The notes: generated from the sequence alone by a model not told the origin. Shown: positions 7,537 through 17,323, counted from the stretch's first letter. The stretch: 64,000 bases of DNA from UBA4292 sp002395865 (GCA_946533395.1 CAMNBU010000006.1:18190-82189), one strand, 5' to 3'. Numbers and translations: made by a program.

Positions 7537-10500
7537 TTATTCTGGATTCTTTCCCCGGGAGGGAATTATCCTCACACTCTCCATATCGAAATCGCAGCCC
7601 GGCAGGAAGAATATCTTCAGCGTGAGACTGCCCGTAAGCTCAGGGAGATCCTGCCTGAGTGTGATAAAGTCATCACTTCTTTCAAATTCCATCACCGTCT
7701 CGTACACGGTTCCCTCGTCCGAAGCGAAGGCCACATGCACGCTGTCGAGATCGTGCCGCGTCCTTCCGGTGAGCTCTATCGCAGCCGCTCCGTGCACCAG
7801 GTCGATGCCCGTAAAGTCCATGAACACATTGTTGCCTATGCCGAGCACCCTGCCGCCATCAATGCGGAAGCTGTCGCCGTGTATCAGGTCGCAATCCGCT
7901 GCCGCGAGCGTCTCGTAGGCCTTCGGGCGCGGCGTGAACACGAAGCCGCCGAAGTCGATGCGCAGATCGGTCCTGTCGAACTCGAAATAGATATCCTGCA
8001 CGCCTTTTACCGTCTTAGCAAGCGTGTAGCTGTTGTCCTTATAGGTCTGCCACTCAAAATCCGCCTGATAAGTGAACGAGCCGAGGCATACAGCGCCCTC
8101 GCTGCCCGGCTTTCCTGTGTACAGCCTGAAGCCAAAGGGATCGTTCTTGAACCAGTTTATTATCCGCACCGTAAATGCGTCGCTTCCGTATCTGCCGAAA
8201 TCGGTCTTTAAAAAGCCGACGATGTTATTGTCCGCGGTAATGCTCACGCCTCCGCCCCTCACCTCGTCCATCTGCTTTTGGCTGTCGGAATAGAGCGAAC
8301 CATACACGAACTCATACGGGTCGGTGCTCAGCCGTCCGAAGCCCTGCGCGCTGTACTCGTACTCGCTTATAACCTCCGCCTGCGGCTTGCCGTTATCCGC
8401 CGTGACGCGAAGCCTGAAGGAGCCGTCTCCGATCGCCCTGACTGTAAGTCTGCCGGGTTCACGCTCCTCCACCGCCGCGATATTTGTCGCGATGCCGCTT
8501 TCGGTAACGATGGAGCACTTTACGTTTCTATGGCTTGCATCAGCGGGGCGCAGACTGTACTCCACCTCTGATACCGCCCGGTCAGGTGTGAGCAGTGAAC
8601 CGGTATTTCTCCTAAGCTCTATCTTCCTTACGGGTATCTCCGCCTGCTCCTCGCACAGCCCGCCTCCCGCCGTCTGCACATCCTCCGAATAAGCCGCGCC
8701 GTGTCTTGGCGAGGCCTTTTTCACGGGTATTACAAGCTCTGCCGCCCTGCACCCGCAGGACACAGCGCTCACCCGGAGCTCTCCCTCCCCGTCGGAGGCC
8801 ACATACGCCACGGCCTTTCCCGAGAAAAGCTTTCTGCAGCCGCATTTATACGGGTCGTAGTCCGTACTGTCGCCGTTGTCAAAGCCCAGAAGCCTTCCTC
8901 CGTCCACTCTTATCCTTACCCTGTCCCTCGCGTTATCCACCGGATATCCGTCTTCATCCACGGCGGATACCTCTATCGCGGCTATATCCTCTCCGTCGCC
9001 GTATATAAACTCCCTGTCGCATGAGAGCTTCAGCGCGGATGTATCACCGAAGGACCGGCGCACGTCCTCATACACATTTCCCGAAGCATCCCTTCCCACG
9101 ATCCGTATCTCACCCGCGGAATACGGCACCTGCCAGGCGGCTGTGTATTCCACAGGTCTTTGCCTGCCGGCGGATATGCCGTTTACGAAGAGCTCGACCT
9201 CCGGCAGATTCGTGTACGCAACCACATCCACCGACTGGCCCTCGTTGTGATCCCAGTACGGGAAGAGATGCAGCACGGGCTCATCCGTCCACGCCGCCTT
9301 ATACAGATAAAAGCTGTCCTTTTTCAGTCCCGCCGTGTCTATGTTTCCGTAGTAGGCGTTCTTCGTCGAGTACGGCGAGGGCTCGCCTATGTAATCCCCG
9401 CCGGGCCATATGAACATACCCGCACAATAAGGCGTGTCGCGGTCCGCGGCTATGACCTTCTGAGCCGTCTCTGCCGAAATGCCCGCCCGGCAGTTGCCGA
9501 GTGATGAGCACTGCAGGTCCTCGTGCGTCAGAAAAGCCGCGCTCCTCGGGAAATGGTACACTCCCCTGCTCTTTACGCCGGACGTCGTCTCGCTGCCGTA
9601 TATCCTCCATTCGGGGTGCTGCTCGTGATGCTTCGCGTAGAGGTTCTCGCCGTAATTATAGCCCGCCAGATCGACATGTTTCGCGGACGTTTGCGCGCCC
9701 TCCCACGGCATGTAGTTCGAGCCGATGGTGGTGTATGCGTTCCCCAGCGGATCGTATCTTCTCACTGCCTCGTGAAGCAGTCCGGCAACCTCGGCGCCGC
9801 GGGGCGAGGCGTGGGTATCGTATATCTCATTGCCGACCGACCACATGATAAGGCTCGGATGGTTTCTGTCGCGCTCCACCCAGCTCCTTACATCACTTTC
9901 GTACCAGTCGTCGAAAAATCTTGCGTAATCATATTCGGTCTTCGGCCTCTCCCACATATCGAAGGCCTCCGAATCAACCAGTATCCCCAGCTCGTCGCAC
10001 AACTCCATGAAGGCGGCCGCAGGCATATTATGGCTGGTGCGCACGGCATTTACACCCATCTCCTTCATAAGGAGCAGCCTGCGCCTCTCGGCACTTTTGT
10101 TAAAAGCCGCGCCGAGGCAGCCCTGATCGTGGTGAAGGCACACGCCGTGCAGCTTCACATGGCGTCCGTTTAAGAAGAAGCCGCCGTCCGGCGTGAACTC
10201 TGCCGCGCGAAGCCCCACCTTCATGCGCTGCACATCGATCTCTTCCGCGCCGTTAAACAGAGCCGCCTCCAGCTCAAGCAGGTTCGGGGCGTCGATGTCC
10301 CATATCTCCTCCGGCCTCACATCTGCGATCACAAATTCCTCCGCCACATGCTCCGCGGCCCTCATGTCCTTAAGATACAAAAAGCGCCTGCCCGAGCGCA
10401 GCATAAAGCGCACGCTCATACCCTTCTCGCAGACCATATCCGCGCTCACATGGCACTTAAATCCGCCCCCGACGGGCTCTGTGTGAAAATACACACCGTT

Positions 10501-10932
10501 CGTGAGAATGTGCGCCTTCGGTGTATTTATCAGCCACACATCGCGGAATATGCCGGCACCCGAATACCATCTGCTGTTCGGACTCCTGTGGCGCACCTTC
10601 ACCTCGACTGTATTTACGCCGTCATGCACTCTGCCCGTCAGATCCGCCTCAAAAGACGAGTAGCCGTATTTATTGTCGCACACCGCCTCACCGTTTATAT
10701 ACACGGTGCAGTCCATGTACACGCCCTCGAAATACAGCCGCACACTCCTGCCTGACACCTCACCGAAATCATACTCCTTCCGGTAATGCCCGAAACCCGT
10801 CTCATATAGATCATTCGTCTGATATATCAGCCAGTCGTGGGGAATATCCACAGGTTTATATTTCACAGGCTTAGCACTCTCATCGGCCTCAGTCAGACCG
10901 AAGCTCCAACCGTCATTAAAAAGTACTCTCAT
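7537..10932 (-). CDS. glycoside hydrolase family 2 beta-galactosidase-like enzyme, multidomain
   Basis: Predicted to hydrolyse beta-galactosides or related glycans. The start at 10932 (1131 residues) follows GGAGG; an upstream in-frame codon near 11004 lies in the promoter. Order: GH2 jelly-roll domain (FNDGWSFG...), immunoglobulin-like domain, TIM barrel with acid/base Glu369 in WSVGNE and nucleophile Glu448 in YGSE, then a DUF4982-type domain (EVELFVNGISAGRQ), a DVEDGYPVD-type Ig-like domain and a C-terminal carbohydrate-binding-like beta domain (about residues 1010-1110). No signal peptide is visible, so it probably acts inside the cell on imported oligosaccharides. Substrate could also be a beta-glucuronide or beta-mannoside; GH2 motifs alone do not decide. 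First gene of a three-gene operon. Confidence 0.88.
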   Translation of the reverse strand: MRVLFNDGWSFGLTEADESAKPVKYKPVDIPHDWLIYQTNDLYETGFGHYRKEYDFGEVSGRSVRLYFEGVYMDCTVYINGEAVCDNKYGYSSFEADLTGRVHDGVNTVEVKVRHRSPNSRWYSGAGIFRDVWLINTPKAHILTNGVYFHTEPVGGGFKCHVSADMVCEKGMSVRFMLRSGRRFLYLKDMRAAEHVAEEFVIADVRPEEIWDIDAPNLLELEAALFNGAEEIDVQRMKVGLRAAEFTPDGGFFLNGRHVKLHGVCLHHDQGCLGAAFNKSAERRRLLLMKEMGVNAVRTSHNMPAAAFMELCDELGILVDSEAFDMWERPKTEYDYARFFDDWYESDVRSWVERDRNHPSLIMWSVGNEIYDTHASPRGAEVAGLLHEAVRRYDPLGNAYTTIGSNYMPWEGAQTSAKHVDLAGYNYGENLYAKHHEQHPEWRIYGSETTSGVKSRGVYHFPRSAAFLTHEDLQCSSLGNCRAGISAETAQKVIAADRDTPYCAGMFIWPGGDYIGEPSPYSTKNAYYGNIDTAGLKKDSFYLYKAAWTDEPVLHLFPYWDHNEGQSVDVVAYTNLPEVELFVNGISAGRQRPVEYTAAWQVPYSAGEIRIVGRDASGNVYEDVRRSFGDTSALKLSCDREFIYGDGEDIAAIEVSAVDEDGYPVDNARDRVRIRVDGGRLLGFDNGDSTDYDPYKCGCRKLFSGKAVAYVASDGEGELRVSAVSCGCRAAELVIPVKKASPRHGAAYSEDVQTAGGGLCEEQAEIPVRKIELRRNTGSLLTPDRAVSEVEYSLRPADASHRNVKCSIVTESGIATNIAAVEEREPGRLTVRAIGDGSFRLRVTADNGKPQAEVISEYEYSAQGFGRLSTDPYEFVYGSLYSDSQKQMDEVRGGGVSITADNNIVGFLKTDFGRYGSDAFTVRIINWFKNDPFGFRLYTGKPGSEGAVCLGSFTYQADFEWQTYKDNSYTLAKTVKGVQDIYFEFDRTDLRIDFGGFVFTPRPKAYETLAAADCDLIHGDSFRIDGGRVLGIGNNVFMDFTGIDLVHGAAAIELTGRTRHDLDSVHVAFASDEGTVYETVMEFERSDDFITLRQDLPELTGSLTLKIFFLPGCDFDMESVRIIPSRGKNPE

Positions 10933-10974
10933 ACAATCCTCCGGTGTGCACCTTTCACGATCTCTCTGGATATA

Positions 10975-11004
10975 CTTATACACCGCGCGGACCGTTCCTG
11001 TCAA
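10975..11004 (-). promoter_or_regulatory. promoter of the GH2-clostripain operon
   Basis: On the minus strand TTGACA (11004-10999), an 18-bp GC-rich spacer and TATAAG (10980-10975) lie about 40 bp upstream of the GH2 start codon. Confidence 0.75.
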
Positions 11005-11066
11005 TGAAGGAGTGAAGAGTTTCGCTGATTATCCATTGATTTGGGAATGATCCTCTGCGGTCGGCA

Positions 11067-11102
11067 ATATAAAACACTGACCCCGCGGCGATCGCCGCGG
11101 GG
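11067..11102 (-). terminator. terminator of the coiled-coil protein gene
   Basis: A perfect 22-bp palindrome (11081-11102, CCCCGCGGCG arms) is followed on the minus strand by TCAGTGTTTTA. It begins 23 bp after the stop codon of the gene at 11125-12036. Confidence 0.75.
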
Positions 11103-11124
11103 CTCTGTATCATATAGCAAAAGG

Positions 11125-12036
11125 CTATTCCGTCTTCTCTTCCTTCTCGCCGTTATCCTTTTCGTCCTCCGGCTCGTCGTCTAAATCGTCATCATCATAA
11201 TCATCGGGATCATCATCGTCATAGTTATCCAGATCGCTGTCATCAAGATCGTCAAATCCGAGGTCATCTTCCTGCTTCGGCTCCGCATTGGCAGCTGCCA
11301 CAGCGGCTGCGGCCGCCTGCTCCGCGGCCTTAAGCGATGCCTCGAGCATGAGCTCCTCCGTAGTGCGCCCGTCGTCAAACGCCGACGCGTCGCCCTTATT
11401 GATCAGCTCGTACATCTTCTCGCCGATTACACTCTCGGTCTCATTGACCTCGCCGTTCTTCACCATCTGGGAAAGTATCAGATCGATCTTCTGCTTGTCG
11501 ATATAGCGGAGCTCCGAATGGTTGTCCACGATGTCCTTATGCGTATACGGTCTGAACGCGCGGCGCAAAACATTCTCAAGAGTCATCTTCAGGTACTGTC
11601 CGGAGTATCTGGCGCGAAGCTCCTTCTCGGTCTGCTGCTCTCTGAGCGACTTTATCTCGTCGGTGATCTGCTGCATGACGGACTTGTACTCGTCCTGAAG
11701 GTCGAAGGCCTCGTACATCAGCTTCTCCTGATTGCCGCGGCGCTCCTTCAGCTCCTTCTTCATCTCGCTCTTTTCCTTGAAGGACAGCTTGATCTCCTTC
11801 GATGCAGCCTTCTCGAGCATGGTCGAAAGACGCACTATCTCCGCGTTATTCTGAGTGACCGCCTCATTGCTCTCCTTGACCTGCCTTCCGCACTCCCTGT
11901 CAACGAGAAGCCTCCTCTGCTTGAGGTCGTCGATCATGGCCTCATATTCATCATGAACGGCTTTCGCCTTCGCGCGCGCCGCCTCCCTGATCTCCTCTAT
12001 CCTCTTCTCTTCCCTGCTGAGAACTTTCTCTTCCAT
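11125..12036 (-). CDS. coiled-coil protein with acidic tail, function unknown
   Basis: 303 residues; I do not recognise the family. Residues 1-150 are highly charged and helical (long Glu/Lys/Arg heptad-like stretches), consistent with a coiled coil. Residues 155-215 (VLRRAFRPYTHKDIVDNHSE, DKQKIDLILSQMVKNGEVNE) look like a small helical domain, possibly winged-helix. After an alanine-rich helix the last ~50 residues are almost all Asp/Glu, with no signal peptide or membrane segment, so the protein is probably cytosolic. It is transcribed alone: it has its own terminator and a TATAAT-like box on the minus strand near 12073-12079. Confidence 0.75.
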   Translation of the reverse strand: MEEKVLSREEKRIEEIREAARAKAKAVHDEYEAMIDDLKQRRLLVDRECGRQVKESNEAVTQNNAEIVRLSTMLEKAASKEIKLSFKEKSEMKKELKERRGNQEKLMYEAFDLQDEYKSVMQQITDEIKSLREQQTEKELRARYSGQYLKMTLENVLRRAFRPYTHKDIVDNHSELRYIDKQKIDLILSQMVKNGEVNETESVIGEKMYELINKGDASAFDDGRTTEELMLEASLKAAEQAAAAAVAAANAEPKQEDDLGFDDLDDSDLDNYDDDDPDDYDDDDLDDEPEDEKDNGEKEEKTE

Positions 12037-12158
12037 CGAATACCTCCGAATGCCGTTCGGTGTCCATTTGGTGGTATTATAGCACAGGAACTTAAAAAAA
12101 TATAGTTAATTTTTTTAGAAAAATTACATTTGATGACAGCTGGAGCGAAAACGTTTAA

Positions 12159-13523
12159 TTAATCCTTTAGACAGCAGAGCGGAACGACATATACACCGTT
12201 TTCCATGCGATATGCCACCTTGTTTTTTGTGACGACCATCAGAAATGCGGGTCTTCCCGTCTTTTCATAATCGATATCCTCTGCGATCTTCAGAAGTCCT
12301 TCGGCAGCCTTTTTGATATCGTCTTCTCCGCCGAGCTTGACCTCTATAAGCGCCCATGACCCGTCTGCAAATTGCAGGACAGCGTCCGCTTCCCTCTTTT
12401 TCGAATCGCGATACTTGTAAACGCGCGCCCCTATCGCATCCGCATACACACGCAGGTCATGTATTACCAGCGACTCAAACAGAAATCCAAATGTCGTTAT
12501 GTCCTTAAATATACCTTCCGGTGTGATACCCAGTGCAGCTGCACCGATCGACGGATCCGTAAAATGCCTTGTCTCCTTTGTCCTGATAGCAGTCCGGCTT
12601 CTGAGGTTCGGATTCCACGCGGGAAGCTCCTCTATAACGTATAGATTTCGCAGTGCGTTGATATATTTTGTAAATACATCCTTATCGAATGTATCATCTC
12701 CTCCGGCGCAGTCCTCCAGAAGAGTTGTATCGGTCGCTGCTATAGAAACATTTCTGGCATAGGAACGCATCAGCTTCCGGGCTTTCTGTTCATCCCTCCT
12801 GAGCGGGACATCCTTCAACGAAAAAATATCGTCTGTCACGACGACCTCATAATAATCCCTCGCCTGCGCCAGAGCGATATCTCTCTCCTTGCCTATCGCT
12901 ACCGGCCAACCTCCCCGGCAGATATAGTAAGCATAGTCATTTATGTCTTTTTTCGACATCGCCGGTGAAAATCTACCGTTTTTCAGATCAAGCAGCGATA
13001 CGGACCCGTCGCTGTCACCCGTCTCATAGAGGGACATGGTGCGCATCATCTTGCGGATTATGCGACCATTACCGGTATGTCTGCCGCATTCATCCTCGAT
13101 CTCGCTCCGACTCTTGTCCGTAACGCTTCCCGTCAGAATATACTGTCCGAACTCCCCCGTTTTATCGACCTCATACTTCACCTGATCCCATATAAAAGCA
13201 ACATGCTGCCATTCATCGACCAGTATCGGCTTGGGACCGTAATTGAGGAAATGTGACGGTGCTATCTTCGCCAGCTCTATAAATTCATTTCTCGACTCCA
13301 TCGGCATAAGATCGATAACAGTTTTTGCATATCTCTTCGCCGTCGTAGACTTTCCGCACCACTTGGGTCCTACGATGACCAGCGCCCCTTTGCTCCTCAT
13401 AGTGAATTCTACTATTTTATCAAATATCCTTCCGATATATGCGTTTCTATTCATCCTCCTCTTTTCCTCCTGCGCCGCATCAAAACACATTTCATCCTTT
13501 TTAACCCGATCTTCTTTTGGCAT
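12159..13523 (-). CDS. AAA-family ATPase with DUF4143 domain
   Basis: 454 residues from the first ATG. Residues 50-65 carry the Walker A motif GPKWCGKSTTAKRY, and ILVDEWQ (about residue 100) is a Walker B-like motif; this is the AAA_14 domain. The C-terminal half is DUF4143, with a PD-(D/E)XK-like stretch ADAVLQFADGSWALIEVKLGG near residues 385-405. The cellular role of these proteins is not established. Start is uncertain: the ATG at 13523 has no ribosome site, while an in-frame ATG at 13454 (MNRNAYIG) has AGGAGG motifs upstream. It sits after hsdR and is preceded by five 23-bp direct repeats. Confidence 0.88.
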   Translation of the reverse strand: MPKEDRVKKDEMCFDAAQEEKRRMNRNAYIGRIFDKIVEFTMRSKGALVIVGPKWCGKSTTAKRYAKTVIDLMPMESRNEFIELAKIAPSHFLNYGPKPILVDEWQHVAFIWDQVKYEVDKTGEFGQYILTGSVTDKSRSEIEDECGRHTGNGRIIRKMMRTMSLYETGDSDGSVSLLDLKNGRFSPAMSKKDINDYAYYICRGGWPVAIGKERDIALAQARDYYEVVVTDDIFSLKDVPLRRDEQKARKLMRSYARNVSIAATDTTLLEDCAGGDDTFDKDVFTKYINALRNLYVIEELPAWNPNLRSRTAIRTKETRHFTDPSIGAAALGITPEGIFKDITTFGFLFESLVIHDLRVYADAIGARVYKYRDSKKREADAVLQFADGSWALIEVKLGGEDDIKKAAEGLLKIAEDIDYEKTGRPAFLMVVTKNKVAYRMENGVYVVPLCCLKD

Positions 13524-13533
13524 TATAGCTCAA

Positions 13534-13648
13534 ATCGGAAGAAAAATCAATTTTAAATCGGAAGAAAAACAGGTTTTTAATCGGAGAAATGTGAGCTTTT
13601 TGATCGGAAGAATGTGAGGTTTTTGATCGGAAGAATGTGAGGATGCGG
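13534..13648. repeat. five tandem 23-bp iterons upstream of the DUF4143 ATPase gene
   Basis: ATCGGA or ATCGGAAGAA begins at 13534, 13557, 13580, 13603 and 13626, an exact 23-bp period. Each is followed by a variable middle (AAAATCAATTTTA, AAAACAGGTTTTT, ATGTGAGCTTTTT and similar) and a T-rich end; the third copy lacks one A. The array fills the gap between the hsdR stop and the ATPase start. Such spacing, near two helical turns, is typical of operator or iteron arrays bound by one protein on one DNA face. Confidence 0.85.
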
Positions 13649-13653
13649 CTTTC

Positions 13654-16600
13654 CTAATTGTATTTTCCGCCTTCAGCCACTTTCAATACCATTCTTTCGT
13701 TTATGACATACGGCTTGCTGACGTGGTCTTCTCTCAGACTCCTGTAAATCTCGTCCGCAAATATACCCAGCACTTCTCTCTTGATCTCATCGTTCTGCAG
13801 CAGCAGCGTAAAGAAGTCCTGATTCTGGCTCAGCCCCTCAATAAGCGCATCATCGATATTGTCGAAATATGCAAACTCGAAATCCTTCTCTGTATTGTTT
13901 CTGGCGCTGGCTTTCAGATCTTCGGACTTCATAAGCAGGTCCTTGATCTGAAGCATGGCTTTAACTGCCACGTCGTTATCATAGGACTTACCTGTACGGC
14001 TGTTGATCTCGGCTATAATGGCAGAGAGCCTTTCCTGCTTAGCCGGAGTAAGTACGATCTGTTCAGCCACCGGAAGCTTGACTATGGGGTTAGGATTGAT
14101 CCTGGCCTTCTTGTGTTCATCCGTCTTCTTCTGCGCAAAACCGCTTGCCTCGATAAGACCGTTGATATTAAAGCCACTGCCGTGGGTATTGATCTTGAGA
14201 TAGTTATTCAGTGCGCAGAGGAAAAGATACTTCTTATGCAGCTCCACATCCTCAAAACATGTAGCCTGTATAAGGAACTCGTAGAGACGTATAAAATGTC
14301 TAATGGTGACTGCGATCTCGTCACGTTCTTCCTGCTGTCTTCCGTTCTCGATGGTATGCTTTGTCTTCTGAAGCAGATACTCCATCTGCTTCTTATCCTT
14401 AGCGGAAATGGTATCCTGATGAAGAAGCACATTGTAAGTGTCTATATCCATCGGATCAAGCACATAGAAGCCGTCCAGCTTCGCCTCTATGTCGTAAACA
14501 GCCGAAGGCGTCACGGAGTTGGACAGAATCGTCGCCGTGTAATACTTTGAAAAATCGCGGATGATCTTGTCATAGTCATTCACGAAGTCTAAGATAAATG
14601 TCTGCTTATCATAAGGCGGGCAGATACGGTTAAGTCGCGAAAGCGTTTGAACCGTGGAAACACCGCTCAGCTTTTTAAGGATATACATAGCGCAGAGCTT
14701 CTTCTGGTCAAAGCCGGTCTGGTACTTATCTGCCACCAGTAGGACCTGATAATCGTCCTTATCGAATTCAGATGTAAGCTTGTTTTCAGCAAATCCGTTC
14801 ATGCCCGGCTCGGTATACTCCTTGCCGTCTACGTTAACTGTTCCGGAGAACGCCACAAGTGCATGGATGTCAGTATATCCTTTTCTTTTCACATAATCCT
14901 CAAACGCCTGACGATACTTAACGGCAGCTTCACGTGAAGCAGTGATAACCATGGCCTTCGCCTGTCCGCCCAGCTCCTTCATGACCGTGGTGCGGAAATG
15001 CTCTATAATGATCTCTATACGCTGAGAGATATTCGTCTCATGCAGATCAACAAAACGTGCTATCTGGCGCTTCGCCTCGCTGGTCTTCAGCTTGGGATCC
15101 TCCTCCACTTCTTTATTCAGCTTATAGTATGTCGCATATGTGATATAGTTTTGAAGCACGTCAAGAATAAAGCCTTCCTCGATGGCCTGCTTCATGGAAT
15201 AGATATGGAATGCCTCGCGCTGACCTCTGGTATTCAGCTTTCCAAAAAGCTGTAGCGTGGTGGGCTTTGGTGTAGCGGTAAAAGCGAACATGGATACATT
15301 CTTCTGCTTCCCGTTGCGGTTGATCTCGTCCATGATGATGCTTTCCACAAAGTCTTCTCCGTCTGCTTCTTCTTCGTGGAGCTCGCCTTCACTTAAGACA
15401 AGATTTACGGCGGCCATGTTTTTACCGGCAGTCGAGGAATGTGCCTCATCGATAATGACGGCAAACTTCTTCATCGACAGCTGCGATACAGAACCGACGA
15501 TATAGGGGAACTTCTGGATAGTGGTCACGATGATCTTGGTATTTCCCGCAAGTGCGTTACCAAGGTCAGCAGAGGTGCACTTTTCATCCATAACACGGAT
15601 AAAACCGGACTTATGGTCAAGTGCCAAAACCGCCTGCTGAAGCTGTCTGTCCACGACCACGCGGTCTGTGCAGATGATGATATTGTCGAAGATGATCTTG
15701 TTGTCATCGTCATGCAGGGAAGCCAGACGATAGGAAAGCCACGCGATTTCGTTGGTCTTACCGGAGCCTGCTGAGTGCTGAAGAAGGTAGTTTTGAGTCG
15801 TTTTATTCACTCTGACATCATCCAGAAGCTTTCTGAGGACATCCAGCTGATGATATCTGGGGAAGATAACGTTTTCTGTTATCTTTGTCTTTCCGGTCTT
15901 TTCATCCTTCTTTTCCTTCGTCTCGATGAACATGAACTTCGTTATGATCTCGATAACGGAATCCTTTTTCAGGATATTGTCCCACATATAGTGGACGCTG
16001 AAATCCTCCTTGCACACAGGGTTACCTGCACCGGCGTTTATACCCTCGCCGTTACCCATATTGAAGGGGAGGAAGAATGTGGCCATACCGTCCAGCTTAG
16101 TGGACATGTAGACCTGCTCCAAGTCCATGGCGAAATTGACCAATGCTCCTGCCTTAAAGCGAAACAGCCTGTTCTTCGGGTCTCTCTCCGTGCGGTACTG
16201 ATAGATGGCATTCTGATAGCTCTGACCGGAGGTGTTGGCCTTCAGTTCAAATGTCATAATAGCCAAGCCATTTAAGAACACGACCAGATCGATGCGCTCC
16301 TTATCCGATGCCCAGACCTCTTCCGAGACAGAGAAGATATTTTTAGCATAGAGCTCGTTCAGCTCCCTATTAAAGGTCGTAGCGGGCATGGAATACATCA
16401 AATCAAGGTGCATGTTGGATATCTCTATACCGTGCTTTAACACGTTCAGCCTGCTGCCGCGCTCCTTCGTCTCTTCTGCATTGATAGCTGCGACTATCGT
16501 ATTCTCTGTTTCAGCTTTGTATATCTTATTCAGAGCCACCATGGTATCCGGCTGGGTGGAATTCAGGAAGCGGAACAGCTCCTGCCTGTCCACGGCAAAC

Positions 16601-16701
16601 AGACGGTCATAATTCGTGGCAGGCCACACCTCATAACCGTTGCTCTTAAGCTTATCTATGATGTAACTCTGATATTCCTTCTCAGTCAAAAAGTTATTCA
16701 T
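13654..16701 (-). CDS. hsdR: type I restriction enzyme, R (helicase-nuclease) subunit
   Basis: Motor and nuclease subunit that translocates DNA from an unmethylated target and cleaves at a distance. I start at the ATG at 16701 (1015 residues), preceded by GGGAGG at 7-bp spacing. The N-terminal nuclease domain has RIDLVVFLNGLAIMTFELKA (D and ExK residues). The helicase has Walker A SAGSGKTNEIAW, DEAH in IIDEAHSS, and FAFTATP (motif III). The C-terminal helical part contacts HsdM. Length is normal for HsdR. Its start overlaps the HNH-like gene by 8 bp, and it is the last gene of the operon. Confidence 0.96.
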   Translation of the reverse strand: MNNFLTEKEYQSYIIDKLKSNGYEVWPATNYDRLFAVDRQELFRFLNSTQPDTMVALNKIYKAETENTIVAAINAEETKERGSRLNVLKHGIEISNMHLDLMYSMPATTFNRELNELYAKNIFSVSEEVWASDKERIDLVVFLNGLAIMTFELKANTSGQSYQNAIYQYRTERDPKNRLFRFKAGALVNFAMDLEQVYMSTKLDGMATFFLPFNMGNGEGINAGAGNPVCKEDFSVHYMWDNILKKDSVIEIITKFMFIETKEKKDEKTGKTKITENVIFPRYHQLDVLRKLLDDVRVNKTTQNYLLQHSAGSGKTNEIAWLSYRLASLHDDDNKIIFDNIIICTDRVVVDRQLQQAVLALDHKSGFIRVMDEKCTSADLGNALAGNTKIIVTTIQKFPYIVGSVSQLSMKKFAVIIDEAHSSTAGKNMAAVNLVLSEGELHEEEADGEDFVESIIMDEINRNGKQKNVSMFAFTATPKPTTLQLFGKLNTRGQREAFHIYSMKQAIEEGFILDVLQNYITYATYYKLNKEVEEDPKLKTSEAKRQIARFVDLHETNISQRIEIIIEHFRTTVMKELGGQAKAMVITASREAAVKYRQAFEDYVKRKGYTDIHALVAFSGTVNVDGKEYTEPGMNGFAENKLTSEFDKDDYQVLLVADKYQTGFDQKKLCAMYILKKLSGVSTVQTLSRLNRICPPYDKQTFILDFVNDYDKIIRDFSKYYTATILSNSVTPSAVYDIEAKLDGFYVLDPMDIDTYNVLLHQDTISAKDKKQMEYLLQKTKHTIENGRQQEERDEIAVTIRHFIRLYEFLIQATCFEDVELHKKYLFLCALNNYLKINTHGSGFNINGLIEASGFAQKKTDEHKKARINPNPIVKLPVAEQIVLTPAKQERLSAIIAEINSRTGKSYDNDVAVKAMLQIKDLLMKSEDLKASARNNTEKDFEFAYFDNIDDALIEGLSQNQDFFTLLLQNDEIKREVLGIFADEIYRSLREDHVSKPYVINERMVLKVAEGGKYN

Positions 16702-17323
16702 CGCACAACCTCCCATTATAGATATTCAGTATCTCCGTAAATATCCGCTCGTTTTTCTTTCTGCTCCATCCCGCACCAAACTGCTCGTGATAGCTTGAAA
16801 ACAGTGACAGTATTCCAAACTCAGGATCGTTTCTTTTGAAGTCAATAAAGTCTTTCAGTATAGCCAGATACACGTCCTCATCATCCGCGACCAGATCATA
16901 ACAGTACTTCTGCCATGCCTGCTTCGCCTGATACCCTGAATACAGATCGTTCAGTTCAGGGACAAGAAAGTTTATAACACCGCCTATTCCAACCTCCATC
17001 CCCTCGATCTTATCCGGTGACGGGTACCTGCATATCTTGACATGAAGGAGCAGATGCTCCAGAAGATCGCAGTAGACTATGTTCTCTTTCTTCTGCCATT
17101 CAAAGGGAAACAGTGCCGCTATCTCCGGCTGAGATAGTAGAGGCGCCTTATCCTCTGCCTTATGGTGGGCAATCAGCCCCTCCGGTGTTCTGGTCACGGA
17201 AGACAGTTTCTTAAAAGAGGGAGACATATAGTCGGACAGGCCTATTCCGTACTTTGACTGGAGATAGTTGCAGTACTCTCTATAATTCAGATGTCTCACT
17301 CGATTGAATTCTTCTCTCGTCAT
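16694..17323 (-). CDS. HNH-like protein of unknown function in the type I restriction operon
   Basis: 209 residues. The middle reads EGLIAHHKAEDKAPLL (about residues 68-83), then KKENIVYCDLLEHLLLHVKI (about 99-118). His-His, a following Asn, and paired His in EHLLLH resemble a diverged HNH/beta-beta-alpha metal site, but I cannot show that it is a nuclease. No membrane segment is seen. It overlaps the AbiJ-like gene by 44 bp at its 5' end and hsdR by 8 bp at its 3' end, so it must be translated from the same mRNA. It is not a standard type I restriction component and may be an effector or an anti-toxin-like partner. Confidence 0.72.
   Translation of the reverse strand: MTREEFNRVRHLNYREYCNYLQSKYGIGLSDYMSPSFKKLSSVTRTPEGLIAHHKAEDKAPLLSQPEIAALFPFEWQKKENIVYCDLLEHLLLHVKICRYPSPDKIEGMEVGIGGVINFLVPELNDLYSGYQAKQAWQKYCYDLVADDEDVYLAILKDFIDFKRNDPEFGILSLFSSYHEQFGAGWSRKKNERIFTEILNIYNGRLCDE

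Noticed and set aside
13534..13648. CRISPR array
   Set aside because: Period is only 23 bp with no unique spacers of normal length and no cas genes nearby; these are iterons.
13723..14550. Plus-strand open frame opposite hsdR
   Set aside because: Shadow frame; hsdR motifs on the minus strand are complete.
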